NCBI RefSeq assembly: GCF_021390495.1
Contig: NZ_JAJEJP010000001.1
Span: 2,542,001 to 2,606,000 of the forward strand
DNA: 64,000 bases
Origin: Paraburkholderia sp. ZP32-5
GTDB lineage: Bacteria > Pseudomonadota > Gammaproteobacteria > Burkholderiales > Burkholderiaceae
Reading direction: 5' to 3'
Below are positions 25,808-33,992 of the stretch, piece by piece. The notes below the pieces were generated by a model that did no database searches, was not told the DNA's origin, and was given only the letters and a program-made list of their open reading frames with translations. The stretch's first letter is position 1, and each line of letters begins with the position of its first letter. Made by a program: the position numbers and the translations under genes.

Positions 25808-27106
25808 ATGAAAAAAGGCTTCTACACGATCATCGCCGCGCAGTTCATTTCGTCGCTCGCGGACAATGCGCTGTTGATCGCCGCCATCGCGCTGCTCTCC
25901 GTGCTTCGTTCGGCCGCCTGGGTCACGCCGCTGCTGCAGATCTTCTTCACGATTTCGTACGTGCTGCTCGCCCCGTTCGTCGGTGCGTTCGCCGATGCGA
26001 TGCAAAAGCGTCACGTGATGTTCATCTCCAACGCGCTGAAAGCGAGCGGCTGCCTGATGATGATCGCGGGCGTTCATCCGATGATTGCATATGGCGTGGT
26101 CGGCTTTGGCGCGGCCGCGTATTCGCCTGCCAAGTACGGCATTCTCACCGAGCTGCTGCCCGCCGAAAAACTCGTGAAAGCGAACGCGTGGCTCGAATCG
26201 GCGACGGTGCTCTCGACGATCGTCGGCACGATGCTCGGCGGCGCGCTGATCAGCGCGGTCGCAGAGCGCTTCGTCGCGCACGCGCATCTGCCGCTGCTGC
26301 GCTCCGCCGCCGATCTCGCGATGTTCGCGGTGATGCTGACCTACGCGATCGCCGCCGCGGTCAACATCTTCATTCCCGATACCGGCGCGCGCTACCCGAA
26401 CCGTCTGACGGAGCCGAAGAAGCTGATCGGCGATTTCCATCACTGCTTCCATGTGCTATGGGCCGACAAGCTCGCGCAGATCGCGCTGTGGGTGACGACG
26501 CTGATGTGGGGCGCCGCGGTGACGATGCAGTTGCTGGTGCTCAAATGGGCGAACGTGAACCTCGGGCTGTCGTTGTCGAAGGCGGCGGTGATGCAGGGCG
26601 TAACCGGCGTCGGCATCGCGATCGGCGCAGCCGCCGCGGCCGCGCTGATCCCACTGCGCAAATCGCTGCGGGTGCTGCCGATCGGTGTGCTGACCGGCGC
26701 GGTGGCGATCGCGATGGCGTTCTACAACAAGGACCTGTTCCCTGTGGGCGCGGGCCTGCGCGTCGGCTCGCACGTCGCGCCCTTCTATATCCTGCTCGCC
26801 TATCCGCTGATGATCCTGCTCGGCGCGCTGTCGGGCTTTTTCATCGTGCCGATGAACGCGGTTCTCCAGCATCGCGGTGCAACGCTGCTGTCGGCCGGTC
26901 ATTCGATTGCCGTGCAGAACTTCAATCAGAATCTCGCCGTGCTGCTGATGCTCGGCGTGTACGCGCTGCTGCTCACCGCGAAAATGCCGGCGCAATGGAT
27001 CATCGTCGTGTTCGGCAGTTTCATCACGCTGCTGATGTGGCTCGCGAAACGGCGTAGTGCCGCGAACGAGCGCGCGGTGGACATGCGTGCGATGGTTGGG
27101 GAATGA
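25808..27106 (+). CDS. lplT: Lysophospholipid transporter LplT (MFS family)
   Basis: A predicted inner-membrane transporter of 432 aa that flips lysophospholipids for re-acylation. About 12 hydrophobic segments are visible. The family blocks are MKKGFYTIIAAQFISSLADN, SPAKYGILTELLPAEKLVKA (the MFS loop with LplT-specific PAKYGI) and AWLESATVLSTIVGTMLGG. In E. coli lplT is next to aas (acyltransferase-synthetase), but here no aas neighbour is seen and mutS follows. The start is the ATG at 25808; the frame is open upstream into the suhB terminator and that part is rejected. Confidence 0.93.
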   Translation: MKKGFYTIIAAQFISSLADNALLIAAIALLSVLRSAAWVTPLLQIFFTISYVLLAPFVGAFADAMQKRHVMFISNALKASGCLMMIAGVHPMIAYGVVGFGAAAYSPAKYGILTELLPAEKLVKANAWLESATVLSTIVGTMLGGALISAVAERFVAHAHLPLLRSAADLAMFAVMLTYAIAAAVNIFIPDTGARYPNRLTEPKKLIGDFHHCFHVLWADKLAQIALWVTTLMWGAAVTMQLLVLKWANVNLGLSLSKAAVMQGVTGVGIAIGAAAAAALIPLRKSLRVLPIGVLTGAVAIAMAFYNKDLFPVGAGLRVGSHVAPFYILLAYPLMILLGALSGFFIVPMNAVLQHRGATLLSAGHSIAVQNFNQNLAVLLMLGVYALLLTAKMPAQWIIVVFGSFITLLMWLAKRRSAANERAVDMRAMVGE

Positions 27107-27347
27107 AGGCATAGCAGTCCTGCGGCAATGGTTCCATCAATGAGCCGATTGAGTCAGTCGAGCGGATCGACGTGGGCGTCACGAGCGCGGCGGCGCTATG
27201 CGCTCTGTTGCCACTGGTTCGATGATGCATGTCGTCATGCTGGCATGGAAAATCCGCTTCGGGCATCGGCCATTCGGCCAGGGTCCGCTTGCCGCGCCGG
27301 CGGGTTAAACTCACGCCCTGAGCATCTACCGCAAGAAGACACCAAGG

Positions 27348-30038
27348 ATGGGCATTCAAACCGCAGCGGCCAACGACGTCGCACAACACACTCCAATGAT
27401 GCAGCAGTACCTTCGCATCAAAGCGGAGCATCCGGGCACGCTGGTGTTCTACCGGATGGGCGACTTCTACGAACTCTTTTTCGATGACGCGGAAAAAGCC
27501 GCGCGTCTGCTCGATCTGACGCTGACGCAGCGCGGTGCCTCGGCGGGCAATCCGATCAAGATGGCGGGCGTGCCGCATCACGCGGTCGAGCAATACCTGG
27601 CCAAGCTCGTGAAGCTCGGCGAATCGGTTGCGATCTGTGAACAGATTGGCGACCCGGCCACCTCGAAAGGTCCGGTCGAGCGCAAGGTCGTGCGCGTGGT
27701 CACGCCGGGCACACTGACGGACGCCGCCCTGCTATCCGACAAGAGCGACGTCTACCTGCTGTCGATGTGCGTCGCGCACAACCGTCGCGGCGTCGCCACG
27801 AGCGTCGGCCTCGCGTGGCTCAATCTCGCAAGCGGCGCGCTGCGGCTCGCCGAAGTCGCGCCCGATCAGGTCGCTGCCGCGCTCGAGCGCATCCGTCCCG
27901 CCGAAATTCTCGTCGCCGACACCACCGCCGATTCAACAAGCTGGACCCCGCCCGCCATCGCGGGTGCGCTTACGCGCGTGCCGGCCTGGCATTTCGATAT
28001 CACATCAGGCATGAAGCGTCTGTGCGATCAACTCGAAGTGGCAAGCCTCGATGGCTTCGGCGCGCATTCGCTCGGTTGCGCGTGCGGCGCTGCCGGCGCA
28101 TTGCTGCTCTATGCGGCGTCCACGCAAGGCCAGCAGCTGCGTCACGTGCGCAGCCTGAAGGTCGAATACGAATCCGAATATATCGGCCTCGATCCGGCCA
28201 CGCGCCGCAATCTCGAACTGACAGAAACGCTGCGCGGCACCGAAGCGCCGACGCTGTGCTCGCTACTCGACACCTGCTGCACGACGATGGGCAGCCGCCT
28301 GCTGCGTCACTGGCTGCATCATCCACCGCGCGATTCGGCGATTGCGCAGGCGCGCCAGCAAGCCATCGGCGCGCTGCTCGACGCGCCGCCCGGCACCGAC
28401 CTCGACACGTTGCGCAGCGCGCTGCGGCAAATTTCCGACATCGAACGGATCACCGGCCGGCTCGCGCTGCTGTCGGCGCGGCCGCGCGATCTGTCGAGCC
28501 TGCGCGATACGTTCATCGCGCTGCCCGCGTTGCGCGCGCAGCTTGCGGCCATTGCGCCGAACGCCGATTCGATCGCGCGCATCGACGCGGCGCTCGAACC
28601 GCCGCACGCGTGTGTCGAACTGCTGCGCCACGCGGTCGCGCAGGAACCCGCGGCGATGGTGCGCGACGGCGGCGTGATCGCGCGCGGCTATGACGCGGAG
28701 CTCGACGAGCTGCGCGACATTTCGGAAAACTGCGGCCAGTTCCTGATCGATCTCGAAACGCGCGAACGCGCGCGTACCGGCATCGGTAATCTGCGCGTCG
28801 AGTACAACAAGGTGCATGGCTTCTATATCGAAGTCACGCGCGGCCAGACCGACAAGGTTCCGGACGACTATCGCCGCCGTCAAACGTTGAAGAACGCCGA
28901 GCGCTACATCACGCCCGAGCTGAAAACATTCGAAGACAAGGCGCTGTCCGCGCAGGAGCGGGCACTCGCACGCGAACGCGCGCTCTATGACGCGTTGCTG
29001 CAATCGCTGCTGCCGTTCATTCCGGATTGTCAGCGCGTCGCGTCGGCGCTCGCCGAGCTCGATCTGCTGGCCGCTTTCGGCGAACGCGCCCGCGCGCTCG
29101 ACTGGGTTGCGCCAACGTTCTCGCCAGACGCCGGGATCAACATCGAACAGGGCCGCCATCCGGTTGTCGAGGCGCAGGTCGAGCAATTCATCGCCAACGA
29201 CTGCCTGCTGGACACTGAGCGCAAGCTGCTGCTGATCACCGGTCCGAACATGGGCGGTAAGTCGACCTTCATGCGTCAGACCGCGCTGATCGCGCTGCTC
29301 GCGTACGTGGGCAGCTACGTGCCCGCGCGGCGCGCGGCCTTTGGACCGGTCGACCGCATCTTTACCCGCATCGGCGCGGCCGACGATCTTGCCGGCGGCC
29401 GCTCGACCTTCATGGTCGAGATGACCGAAGCCGCCGCGATCCTCAACGACGCGACGCCGCAAAGCCTTGTGCTAATGGACGAGATCGGCCGCGGTACGTC
29501 AACGTTCGACGGCCTCGCACTCGCATGGGCGATTGCGCGCCATCTGCTCGCGCACAATGGCTGTTACACGCTGTTTGCAACGCACTACTTCGAGCTGACG
29601 CAACTGCCCGCGGAATTTCCGCATGCAGCCAACGTGCATCTGTCGGCGGTCGAACATGGCCATGGCATCGTGTTCCTGCACGCGGTCAACGACGGGCCGG
29701 CCAATCAGAGCTATGGATTGCAGGTCGCGCAACTCGCCGGCGTGCCGAATGCGGTGATCCGCGCGGCGCGCAAGCATCTCGCGCATCTGGAGCAGCAGTC
29801 AGCCGCTCAGCCCGCACCGCAACTGGATCTGTTTGCCGCACCGCCAGCGATGCTCGTCGAAGATGCCTCGGACGAGCACGACTACGACGCCGGCGAAGTC
29901 ACGCCCGCGTCGCCCGCAATGCAGATGCTCGTCGAGCGTTTGCGCGGTATCGATCCGAACGATCTGCGTCCGCGCGAAGCGCTCGACCTGCTGTACGAAT
30001 TGCATGAACTGGCCGTCGCGCCGGATGCGGACCACTGA
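27348..30038 (+). CDS. mutS: DNA mismatch repair protein MutS
   Basis: Recognises mismatches and recruits MutL. It has 896 aa, slightly longer than E. coli MutS (853). The mismatch-reading FYELF motif is in [12 protein letters not shown] near residue 40. The core and clamp domains are followed by the ABC-type ATPase, with Walker [16 protein letters not shown], Walker [17 protein letters not shown] and the H-loop [12 protein letters not shown]. The C-terminal dimerisation segment is present. AAGG sits directly before the ATG at 27348. Its last 14 nt overlap the next gene. Confidence 0.97.
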   Translation: MGIQTAAANDVAQHTPMMQQYLRIKAEHPGTLVFYRMGDFYELFFDDAEKAARLLDLTLTQRGASAGNPIKMAGVPHHAVEQYLAKLVKLGESVAICEQIGDPATSKGPVERKVVRVVTPGTLTDAALLSDKSDVYLLSMCVAHNRRGVATSVGLAWLNLASGALRLAEVAPDQVAAALERIRPAEILVADTTADSTSWTPPAIAGALTRVPAWHFDITSGMKRLCDQLEVASLDGFGAHSLGCACGAAGALLLYAASTQGQQLRHVRSLKVEYESEYIGLDPATRRNLELTETLRGTEAPTLCSLLDTCCTTMGSRLLRHWLHHPPRDSAIAQARQQAIGALLDAPPGTDLDTLRSALRQISDIERITGRLALLSARPRDLSSLRDTFIALPALRAQLAAIAPNADSIARIDAALEPPHACVELLRHAVAQEPAAMVRDGGVIARGYDAELDELRDISENCGQFLIDLETRERARTGIGNLRVEYNKVHGFYIEVTRGQTDKVPDDYRRRQTLKNAERYITPELKTFEDKALSAQERALARERALYDALLQSLLPFIPDCQRVASALAELDLLAAFGERARALDWVAPTFSPDAGINIEQGRHPVVEAQVEQFIANDCLLDTERKLLLITGPNMGGKSTFMRQTALIALLAYVGSYVPARRAAFGPVDRIFTRIGAADDLAGGRSTFMVEMTEAAAILNDATPQSLVLMDEIGRGTSTFDGLALAWAIARHLLAHNGCYTLFATHYFELTQLPAEFPHAANVHLSAVEHGHGIVFLHAVNDGPANQSYGLQVAQLAGVPNAVIRAARKHLAHLEQQSAAQPAPQLDLFAAPPAMLVEDASDEHDYDAGEVTPASPAMQMLVERLRGIDPNDLRPREALDLLYELHELAVAPDADH

Positions 30039-31449
30039 CACAGCGACGTACCCGCGGCGCCCGCGCGGGTTTCGCGCGGCGCTGTGGCGCGCGCTCTCTC
30101 TGACAGGCAGTATCGTGTCAGTCACGGTGCTGTGCATAGGGACGGTGCCGGCGCACGCCGAAGCCTCGCGCTTCGCGTTCGCGGTCATCTCCGACACGAT
30201 GCGCGGCCCCGGTGACGAAGCGTCCACACAACGGCTGCTCGACGCGATCGGCCGCGAGCGCGATGTGCGCTTTATCGTCTACGACGGCAATCTGAAAGGA
30301 CCGAAGGAAGCCTGTCGCGACGCGCTCTACGAGCGTCGCCAGGCGCTGCTCGAAAGCGCGCGGCCCGCCCTCTTCTTCATTCCCGGTCAGCATGATTGGG
30401 TCGATTGCGGCACGTCTGACGCCGGCGGCTTCGATCCGATCGAGCGGCTCGATCTGTTGAGGCAAACGCTGTTCTCAGACCCGACGTCGATGGGTCAAAA
30501 CCCGATCGCGTTGACGCGCGAAAGCGAGGTGTCTCGCTTTCGCCCGTACCGCGAGAACATGCGCTGGGTAGTGAGCGACAAGGCCGGTGACATCGTGTTC
30601 GTCGGCTTGAACGCGCCGAGCCCGAACAATCACTATCTGACCGCGGGCGGACGCAATGGCGAATTCGAGGATCGCGTCATCGCCAACGCGTTCTGGCTCG
30701 AGCATGCAGGTGAATACGCGAAACGCCGCGACGCCCGCGCAATCGTCATCCTCATCCAGGGCGACTTCGATCCGGAGCGTTATGAACGGCCTGACCGGTT
30801 CGCCTGGCTGCGTTTCGCGCACAGCCCGCGACGCGATGGCTTTCTGGAATTCAAGCGCAGCCTCGTCAAGCTCGCGCAGATTTTCCACGGGCCGATCGTC
30901 GTGGTTCATTCCGACGACGAGCGCCCCGCCGGCGGCTTCATCATCGATCAGCCGCTACGCAATGACAAAGGCATGGTCGTGACGAATTTCACGCGCATCG
31001 GGCTCGCGCCGCGCGATCGTCTTAACCAGTGGATTGAGATTGAAGCGGATTTCGCCAGGAAGCCGCCATTCCGCGTAAGCGTGCACGACGTGCCGAAACA
31101 GATGCCGTTGCCGACTACGCCGCCGGTCCTGCCATCCGGATCGCCGCGCGACGAGTCCGCTGCGTCGATGCCGGCCGCGCCGGATATGCCGAATGTGGAA
31201 GGGTTCGGGCCGGCATCGGAATTGCCGCCGCTGTTGCAAACACCTGGAGAATCGCCGCAGGACCAGTTGCCACGCATCCCGTCCGACCAGGGCGGTGGCG
31301 GCTACGGGCCGGCGATTTCGATGCCGCCAGGCTCGATACTGCCGGCCTCGCCGGCATTGCCTGCGTCGGCACCGCCAGTCCCCACGACGGCGCCGCGCAC
31401 GCCGGGCGCGCCCGGCAAGCAGGCAAGTTCAGTGCAGGGTGGGTTTTGA
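30025..31449 (+). CDS. Exported metallophosphoesterase-like protein, degenerate active site
   Basis: A 474-aa protein of unknown function. A signal peptide ends near residue 48 ([14 protein letters not shown]). The next 330 residues resemble the calcineurin phosphoesterase fold, but the metal motifs are altered: AVISDT where D-x-H is expected, YDGNLKGP for the GDxxD block, [10 protein letters not shown] for GNH(D/E), and [10 protein letters not shown] where GHxH is expected. Two metals may not be bound. The C-terminal 115 residues are Pro/Ser/Ala-rich and probably disordered. The ATG at 30025 overlaps mutS by 14 nt, so expression may be coupled. Its 3' end overlaps the converging slyD-like gene by 21 nt. 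Confidence 0.75.
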   Translation: MRTTDTATYPRRPRGFRAALWRALSLTGSIVSVTVLCIGTVPAHAEASRFAFAVISDTMRGPGDEASTQRLLDAIGRERDVRFIVYDGNLKGPKEACRDALYERRQALLESARPALFFIPGQHDWVDCGTSDAGGFDPIERLDLLRQTLFSDPTSMGQNPIALTRESEVSRFRPYRENMRWVVSDKAGDIVFVGLNAPSPNNHYLTAGGRNGEFEDRVIANAFWLEHAGEYAKRRDARAIVILIQGDFDPERYERPDRFAWLRFAHSPRRDGFLEFKRSLVKLAQIFHGPIVVVHSDDERPAGGFIIDQPLRNDKGMVVTNFTRIGLAPRDRLNQWIEIEADFARKPPFRVSVHDVPKQMPLPTTPPVLPSGSPRDESAASMPAAPDMPNVEGFGPASELPPLLQTPGESPQDQLPRIPSDQGGGGYGPAISMPPGSILPASPALPASAPPVPTTAPRTPGAPGKQASSVQGGF

Positions 31450-31971
31450 GTTGTCTTCTTCGTCTTCGTCCTCGTCGTCGTCGAGGACCTCAAGGCCATC
31501 CGCGCCGTGCGCGTGCTCGTGTTCGATTTCGTCTTCAGTAGCCGGACGCACGTCTTTCACCGTCAACGCAAAACGCAGCGCCATGCCGGCGAGCGGATGA
31601 TTGCCGTCGAGCACGACTTTGTCTTCCGCGACGTCGGTCACCACATAAACCAGCGCGTCGATTTCCTCGTCGCCATCTTCGGGCGTACCTTCGAACTGCA
31701 TGCCGACTTCAAGCGGTTCCGGAAAACGATCGCGCGGCTCGATCTTCACGAGTTCGGGATCGTACTCGCCGAACGCGTCCTGCGGCTCAAGCTGGATCTG
31801 GGTCTCGAAGCCCGTCTCATGGCCGTCGAGCTCTTCCTCGATCTTGGGGAACGTGCCATCATAGCCGCCGTGCAGATAGACCATCGGCTCGTCGCTTTCC
31901 TCAATCAGATTGCCCTGCGCATCCGACAGCTTGTAAGCGACCGACACGACGGTGTTCTTTGCGATTTTCAT
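31429..31971 (-). CDS. slyD: FKBP-type peptidyl-prolyl isomerase, SlyD-like
   Basis: A folding helper of 180 aa. The FKBP and inserted-in-flap (IF) chaperone domains are recognisable from MKIAKNTVVSVAYKLSDAQG, VYLHGGYDGTFPKIEEELDG, PQDAFGEYDPELVKIEPRD and DGNHPLAGMALRF. The tail is His- then Asp/Glu-rich (EHEHAHGADGL, then DDDEDEDEED). This is reminiscent of, but far less His/Cys-rich than, the nickel-binding tail of E. coli SlyD, so metal binding is uncertain. A GGAG site precedes the ATG at 31969-31971. It diverges from roxA with 32 bp between starts. The frame is open upstream to 32049 but overlaps roxA. Confidence 0.9.
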   Translation of the reverse strand: MKIAKNTVVSVAYKLSDAQGNLIEESDEPMVYLHGGYDGTFPKIEEELDGHETGFETQIQLEPQDAFGEYDPELVKIEPRDRFPEPLEVGMQFEGTPEDGDEEIDALVYVVTDVAEDKVVLDGNHPLAGMALRFALTVKDVRPATEDEIEHEHAHGADGLEVLDDDEDEDEEDNSKPTLH

Positions 31972-31995
31972 TCGATTCTCCAGAATACAACTCAC

Positions 31996-32001
31996 ATTAT
32001 A
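31996..32001 (-). promoter_or_regulatory. -10 box of the slyD-like gene
   Basis: A perfect TATAAT on the minus strand, 25 nt before the slyD-like ATG and immediately next to the roxA start codon. No good -35 lies at the right spacing in the roxA coding sequence. The box overlaps the region where a roxA ribosome-binding site would stand. Confidence 0.5.
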
Positions 32002-32003
32002 CG

Positions 32004-33257
32004 ATGCCCAGGCGGCCCAACCACCACTCGGCCGAGGCAGCTTCGACACCTAATTCGTCGCCTGCTTCAGAGCCAGCTACCCAGCCCATTCTTCCGCCCG
32101 CGCCCGACGTTCCCACCGCATTGCTCGGCAATCTGAGCCCATCGCAATTCATGCGCCGGTACTGGCAGAAAAAGCCTTTGCTGATCCGTCAGGCGATCCC
32201 GAACATCGTGCCGCCGCTGTCGCGCGACGAACTCTTCGAGCTTGCGGACCAGGAAGAAGTCGAAGCGCGTCTGATCACCCACTTCCGCAACAAATGGCAG
32301 CTGGAACACGGCCCGTTCGCGCCCGACGAACTGCCATCGGCGAAGCAACGCGGCTGGACGCTGCTCGTCCAGGGTGTCGATCTGCACGACGACCGCGCGC
32401 GGGCATTGCTCGATCGCTTCCGCTTCGTGCCCGACGCACGTCTGGACGATCTGATGATCTCGTACGCGAGTGACACAGGTGGTGTCGGCGCGCATTTCGA
32501 TTCCTACGATGTGTTTCTTTTGCAAGTAAAAGGCAAGCGCCGCTGGCGCATCAGCGCGCAGAAGGACCTGACGTTGCAGGCGGGCTTGCCATTGAAAGTT
32601 TTACAGAACTTCGAGCCTGAACAGGAGTGGGTGCTGGAGCCGGGCGACATGCTGTATCTGCCGCCGCACATCGCGCACGACGGTATCGCCGAGGGCGAGT
32701 GCATGACCTGCTCGATCGGCTTTCGCGCGCCATCGGAAAGCGAGCTGACCGCCCAATTCCTCTACCATCTGGCCGAGCGCGGCGAGGCTGCGGGCAAGAC
32801 CGGCGCGCTTTATCGCGATCCGCGGCAATCCGCTGTCGAGCGTCCGGCCGAACTGCCGGCGGCGCTCGTCGAACGGGTTGGCGCAATCCTTGCTCGGGTC
32901 AGGTGGAATGAGCAGGATATTGCGTCGTTCCTTGGCACGTATCTCAGCGAACCCAAGCCGAGTGTCGTCTTCGATCCGCCGCAACGGCCGCTCAACGAAG
33001 CGCGTTTTATCGCTGCCGCATCGAAACAGGGTCTGCGGCTCGATCGCAAGACTAACCTGTTGTATGAACGTCGTTTTTTCTTCGTAAATGGAGAAGAAAT
33101 TGCGTGGGGCGGCGCAAAAAAATGGCTGTTTGATCTCGCTAATCACCGCTCTATGAGTGCGAAACGCTTTGTAACACTCTCGCACGATTCACCGGTGACA
33201 GCACTGCTACACGAGTGGTATTGTGCGGGCTGGATACAGGTGGGCGAGCTTGCGTAA
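32004..33257 (+). CDS. roxA: Cupin/JmjC ribosomal protein L16 arginine hydroxylase (RoxA/YcfD family)
   Basis: A predicted Fe(II)/2-oxoglutarate oxygenase that hydroxylates an arginine of ribosomal protein L16. It has 417 aa. After a Ser/Pro/Ala-rich N-terminus of about 35 residues comes LSPSQFMRRYWQKKPLLIRQ, typical of the family. The iron ligands are His and Asp in GAHFDSYDVF and the distal His in PPHIAHDGIA, with KGKRRWRI for 2-oxoglutarate. The winged-helix C-terminal domain ends in ALLHEWYCAGWIQVG. The start ATG at 32004 has no clear ribosome-binding site and lies in the 32-bp divergent gap. Substrate assignment is by family only. Confidence 0.92.
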   Translation: MPRRPNHHSAEAASTPNSSPASEPATQPILPPAPDVPTALLGNLSPSQFMRRYWQKKPLLIRQAIPNIVPPLSRDELFELADQEEVEARLITHFRNKWQLEHGPFAPDELPSAKQRGWTLLVQGVDLHDDRARALLDRFRFVPDARLDDLMISYASDTGGVGAHFDSYDVFLLQVKGKRRWRISAQKDLTLQAGLPLKVLQNFEPEQEWVLEPGDMLYLPPHIAHDGIAEGECMTCSIGFRAPSESELTAQFLYHLAERGEAAGKTGALYRDPRQSAVERPAELPAALVERVGAILARVRWNEQDIASFLGTYLSEPKPSVVFDPPQRPLNEARFIAAASKQGLRLDRKTNLLYERRFFFVNGEEIAWGGAKKWLFDLANHRSMSAKRFVTLSHDSPVTALLHEWYCAGWIQVGELA

Positions 33258-33326
33258 CTCTGCCCGCCTGTTATACCGTACAGCGAAATTTTGTATGAGA
33301 AAGACAACGTATTGACCCCGGATTTA

Positions 33327-33355
33327 TCGACTGTCAGTACGAAAGTGCATATAAT
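33327..33355 (+). promoter_or_regulatory. Promoter of the Ala-rich lipoprotein gene
   Basis: Plus-strand TCGACT (33327-33332), a 17-nt spacer and a perfect TATAAT (33350-33355). The predicted leader is about 130 nt, long for so short a gene, and could carry regulation. Confidence 0.65.
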
Positions 33356-33489
33356 TTCCGCCCAAGCCGTAGGGAAGATTTCAGCTCGTCGAGAGAGTAT
33401 CTCCACCAGCGGCCCAGGTCGGTGTTGGAGCACATTACCGGTTTTATTTTGCGCTGTTGCTTACCTTTAAACCATAAAAGGACGTGATC

Positions 33490-33765
33490 ATGAAGAAATC
33501 CCTCCTCGTAGCATCCCTGTTGGCAGCTGTGGCACTGGCTGCATGCAACAAGAGCAACGATCAAGCCGCTGCACCGGCTAGCGACGCAGCTGCTGCTTCG
33601 GCACCGGCTGCTGCTGCTTCGGACGCAGCAACGGCTGCTTCGGGTGCTGCTGCTGCTGCGAGCGACGCTGCTGCTTCGGCTACGGCTGCTGCTTCGGACG
33701 CTGGCGCTGCCGCTTCGGACGCTGCTGCTTCGGCTGCTGCTCCGGCTTCGGGCGCAAGCCAGTAA
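33490..33765 (+). CDS. Small alanine-rich lipoprotein with heptad-like repeats
   Basis: A 91-aa protein of unknown function. The lipoprotein signal MKKSLLVASLLAAVALAAC ends at Cys19. The mature 73 residues are almost only Ala, Ser, Asp, Pro, Thr and Gly, 41 of them Ala, with Ser-Asp/Ser-Gly steps every 5-7 residues (for example SDAATAA, SGAAAAA, SDAAASA). In all, 44 of the 47 Ala codons are GCT or GCA, unlike the GCG/GCC-rich neighbours. An AAGGA site, a TATAAT promoter and a strong terminator point to a highly expressed single gene. An Ala-based helix or coiled coil on the outer membrane is my inference. The GTG two codons upstream is less likely as start. Confidence 0.85.
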   Translation: MKKSLLVASLLAAVALAACNKSNDQAAAPASDAAAASAPAAAASDAATAASGAAAAASDAAASATAAASDAGAAASDAAASAAAPASGASQ

Positions 33766-33835
33766 GCTGTCGCGTAGGGTTCGCCTCTGGGCGAGAACTG
33801 CTTCGGGAAATCGTTTCGGTTTCCCGGGCAGTCAG

Positions 33836-33871
33836 GCAAAACGCCACGGATTCATTTCCGTGGCGTTTTGC
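33836..33871 (+). terminator. Terminator of the Ala-rich lipoprotein gene
   Basis: A 15-bp perfect stem (33836-33850 with 33857-33871) with a 6-nt loop, followed by TTTTGGG. It is very stable. Confidence 0.88.
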
Positions 33872-33936
33872 TTTTGGGCTTTGAATTTTTTGACCTGCGC
33901 CGGTTTTGCCTGGCGGGTCATTTGAAAAGAATTGCA

Positions 33937-33971
33937 AAAAAAAACGCCACATTTTATTGCGGCGTTTTTTT
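33937..33971. terminator. Terminator at the 3' end of the YoaA-like helicase gene
   Basis: AAAAAAAACGCC / GGCGTTTTTTT with a 12-nt loop, carrying T-runs on both strands. It lies 22 nt past the helicase stop on the minus strand and also backs up the lipoprotein terminator on the plus strand. Confidence 0.75.
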
Positions 33972-33992
33972 AAGTATCAAACCAGCATGCGG

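Noticed and set aside
33484..33489. GTG start for the Ala-rich lipoprotein
   Set aside because: The ATG at 33490 is better spaced from AAGGA and gives the standard lipoprotein start MKK.
33490..33765. Recent horizontal transfer suggested by the odd codon use of the lipoprotein gene
   Set aside because: The bias is confined to a repetitive Ala protein with strong expression signals, and flanking genes are ordinary core genes in usual order. Expression-driven codon choice explains it better.
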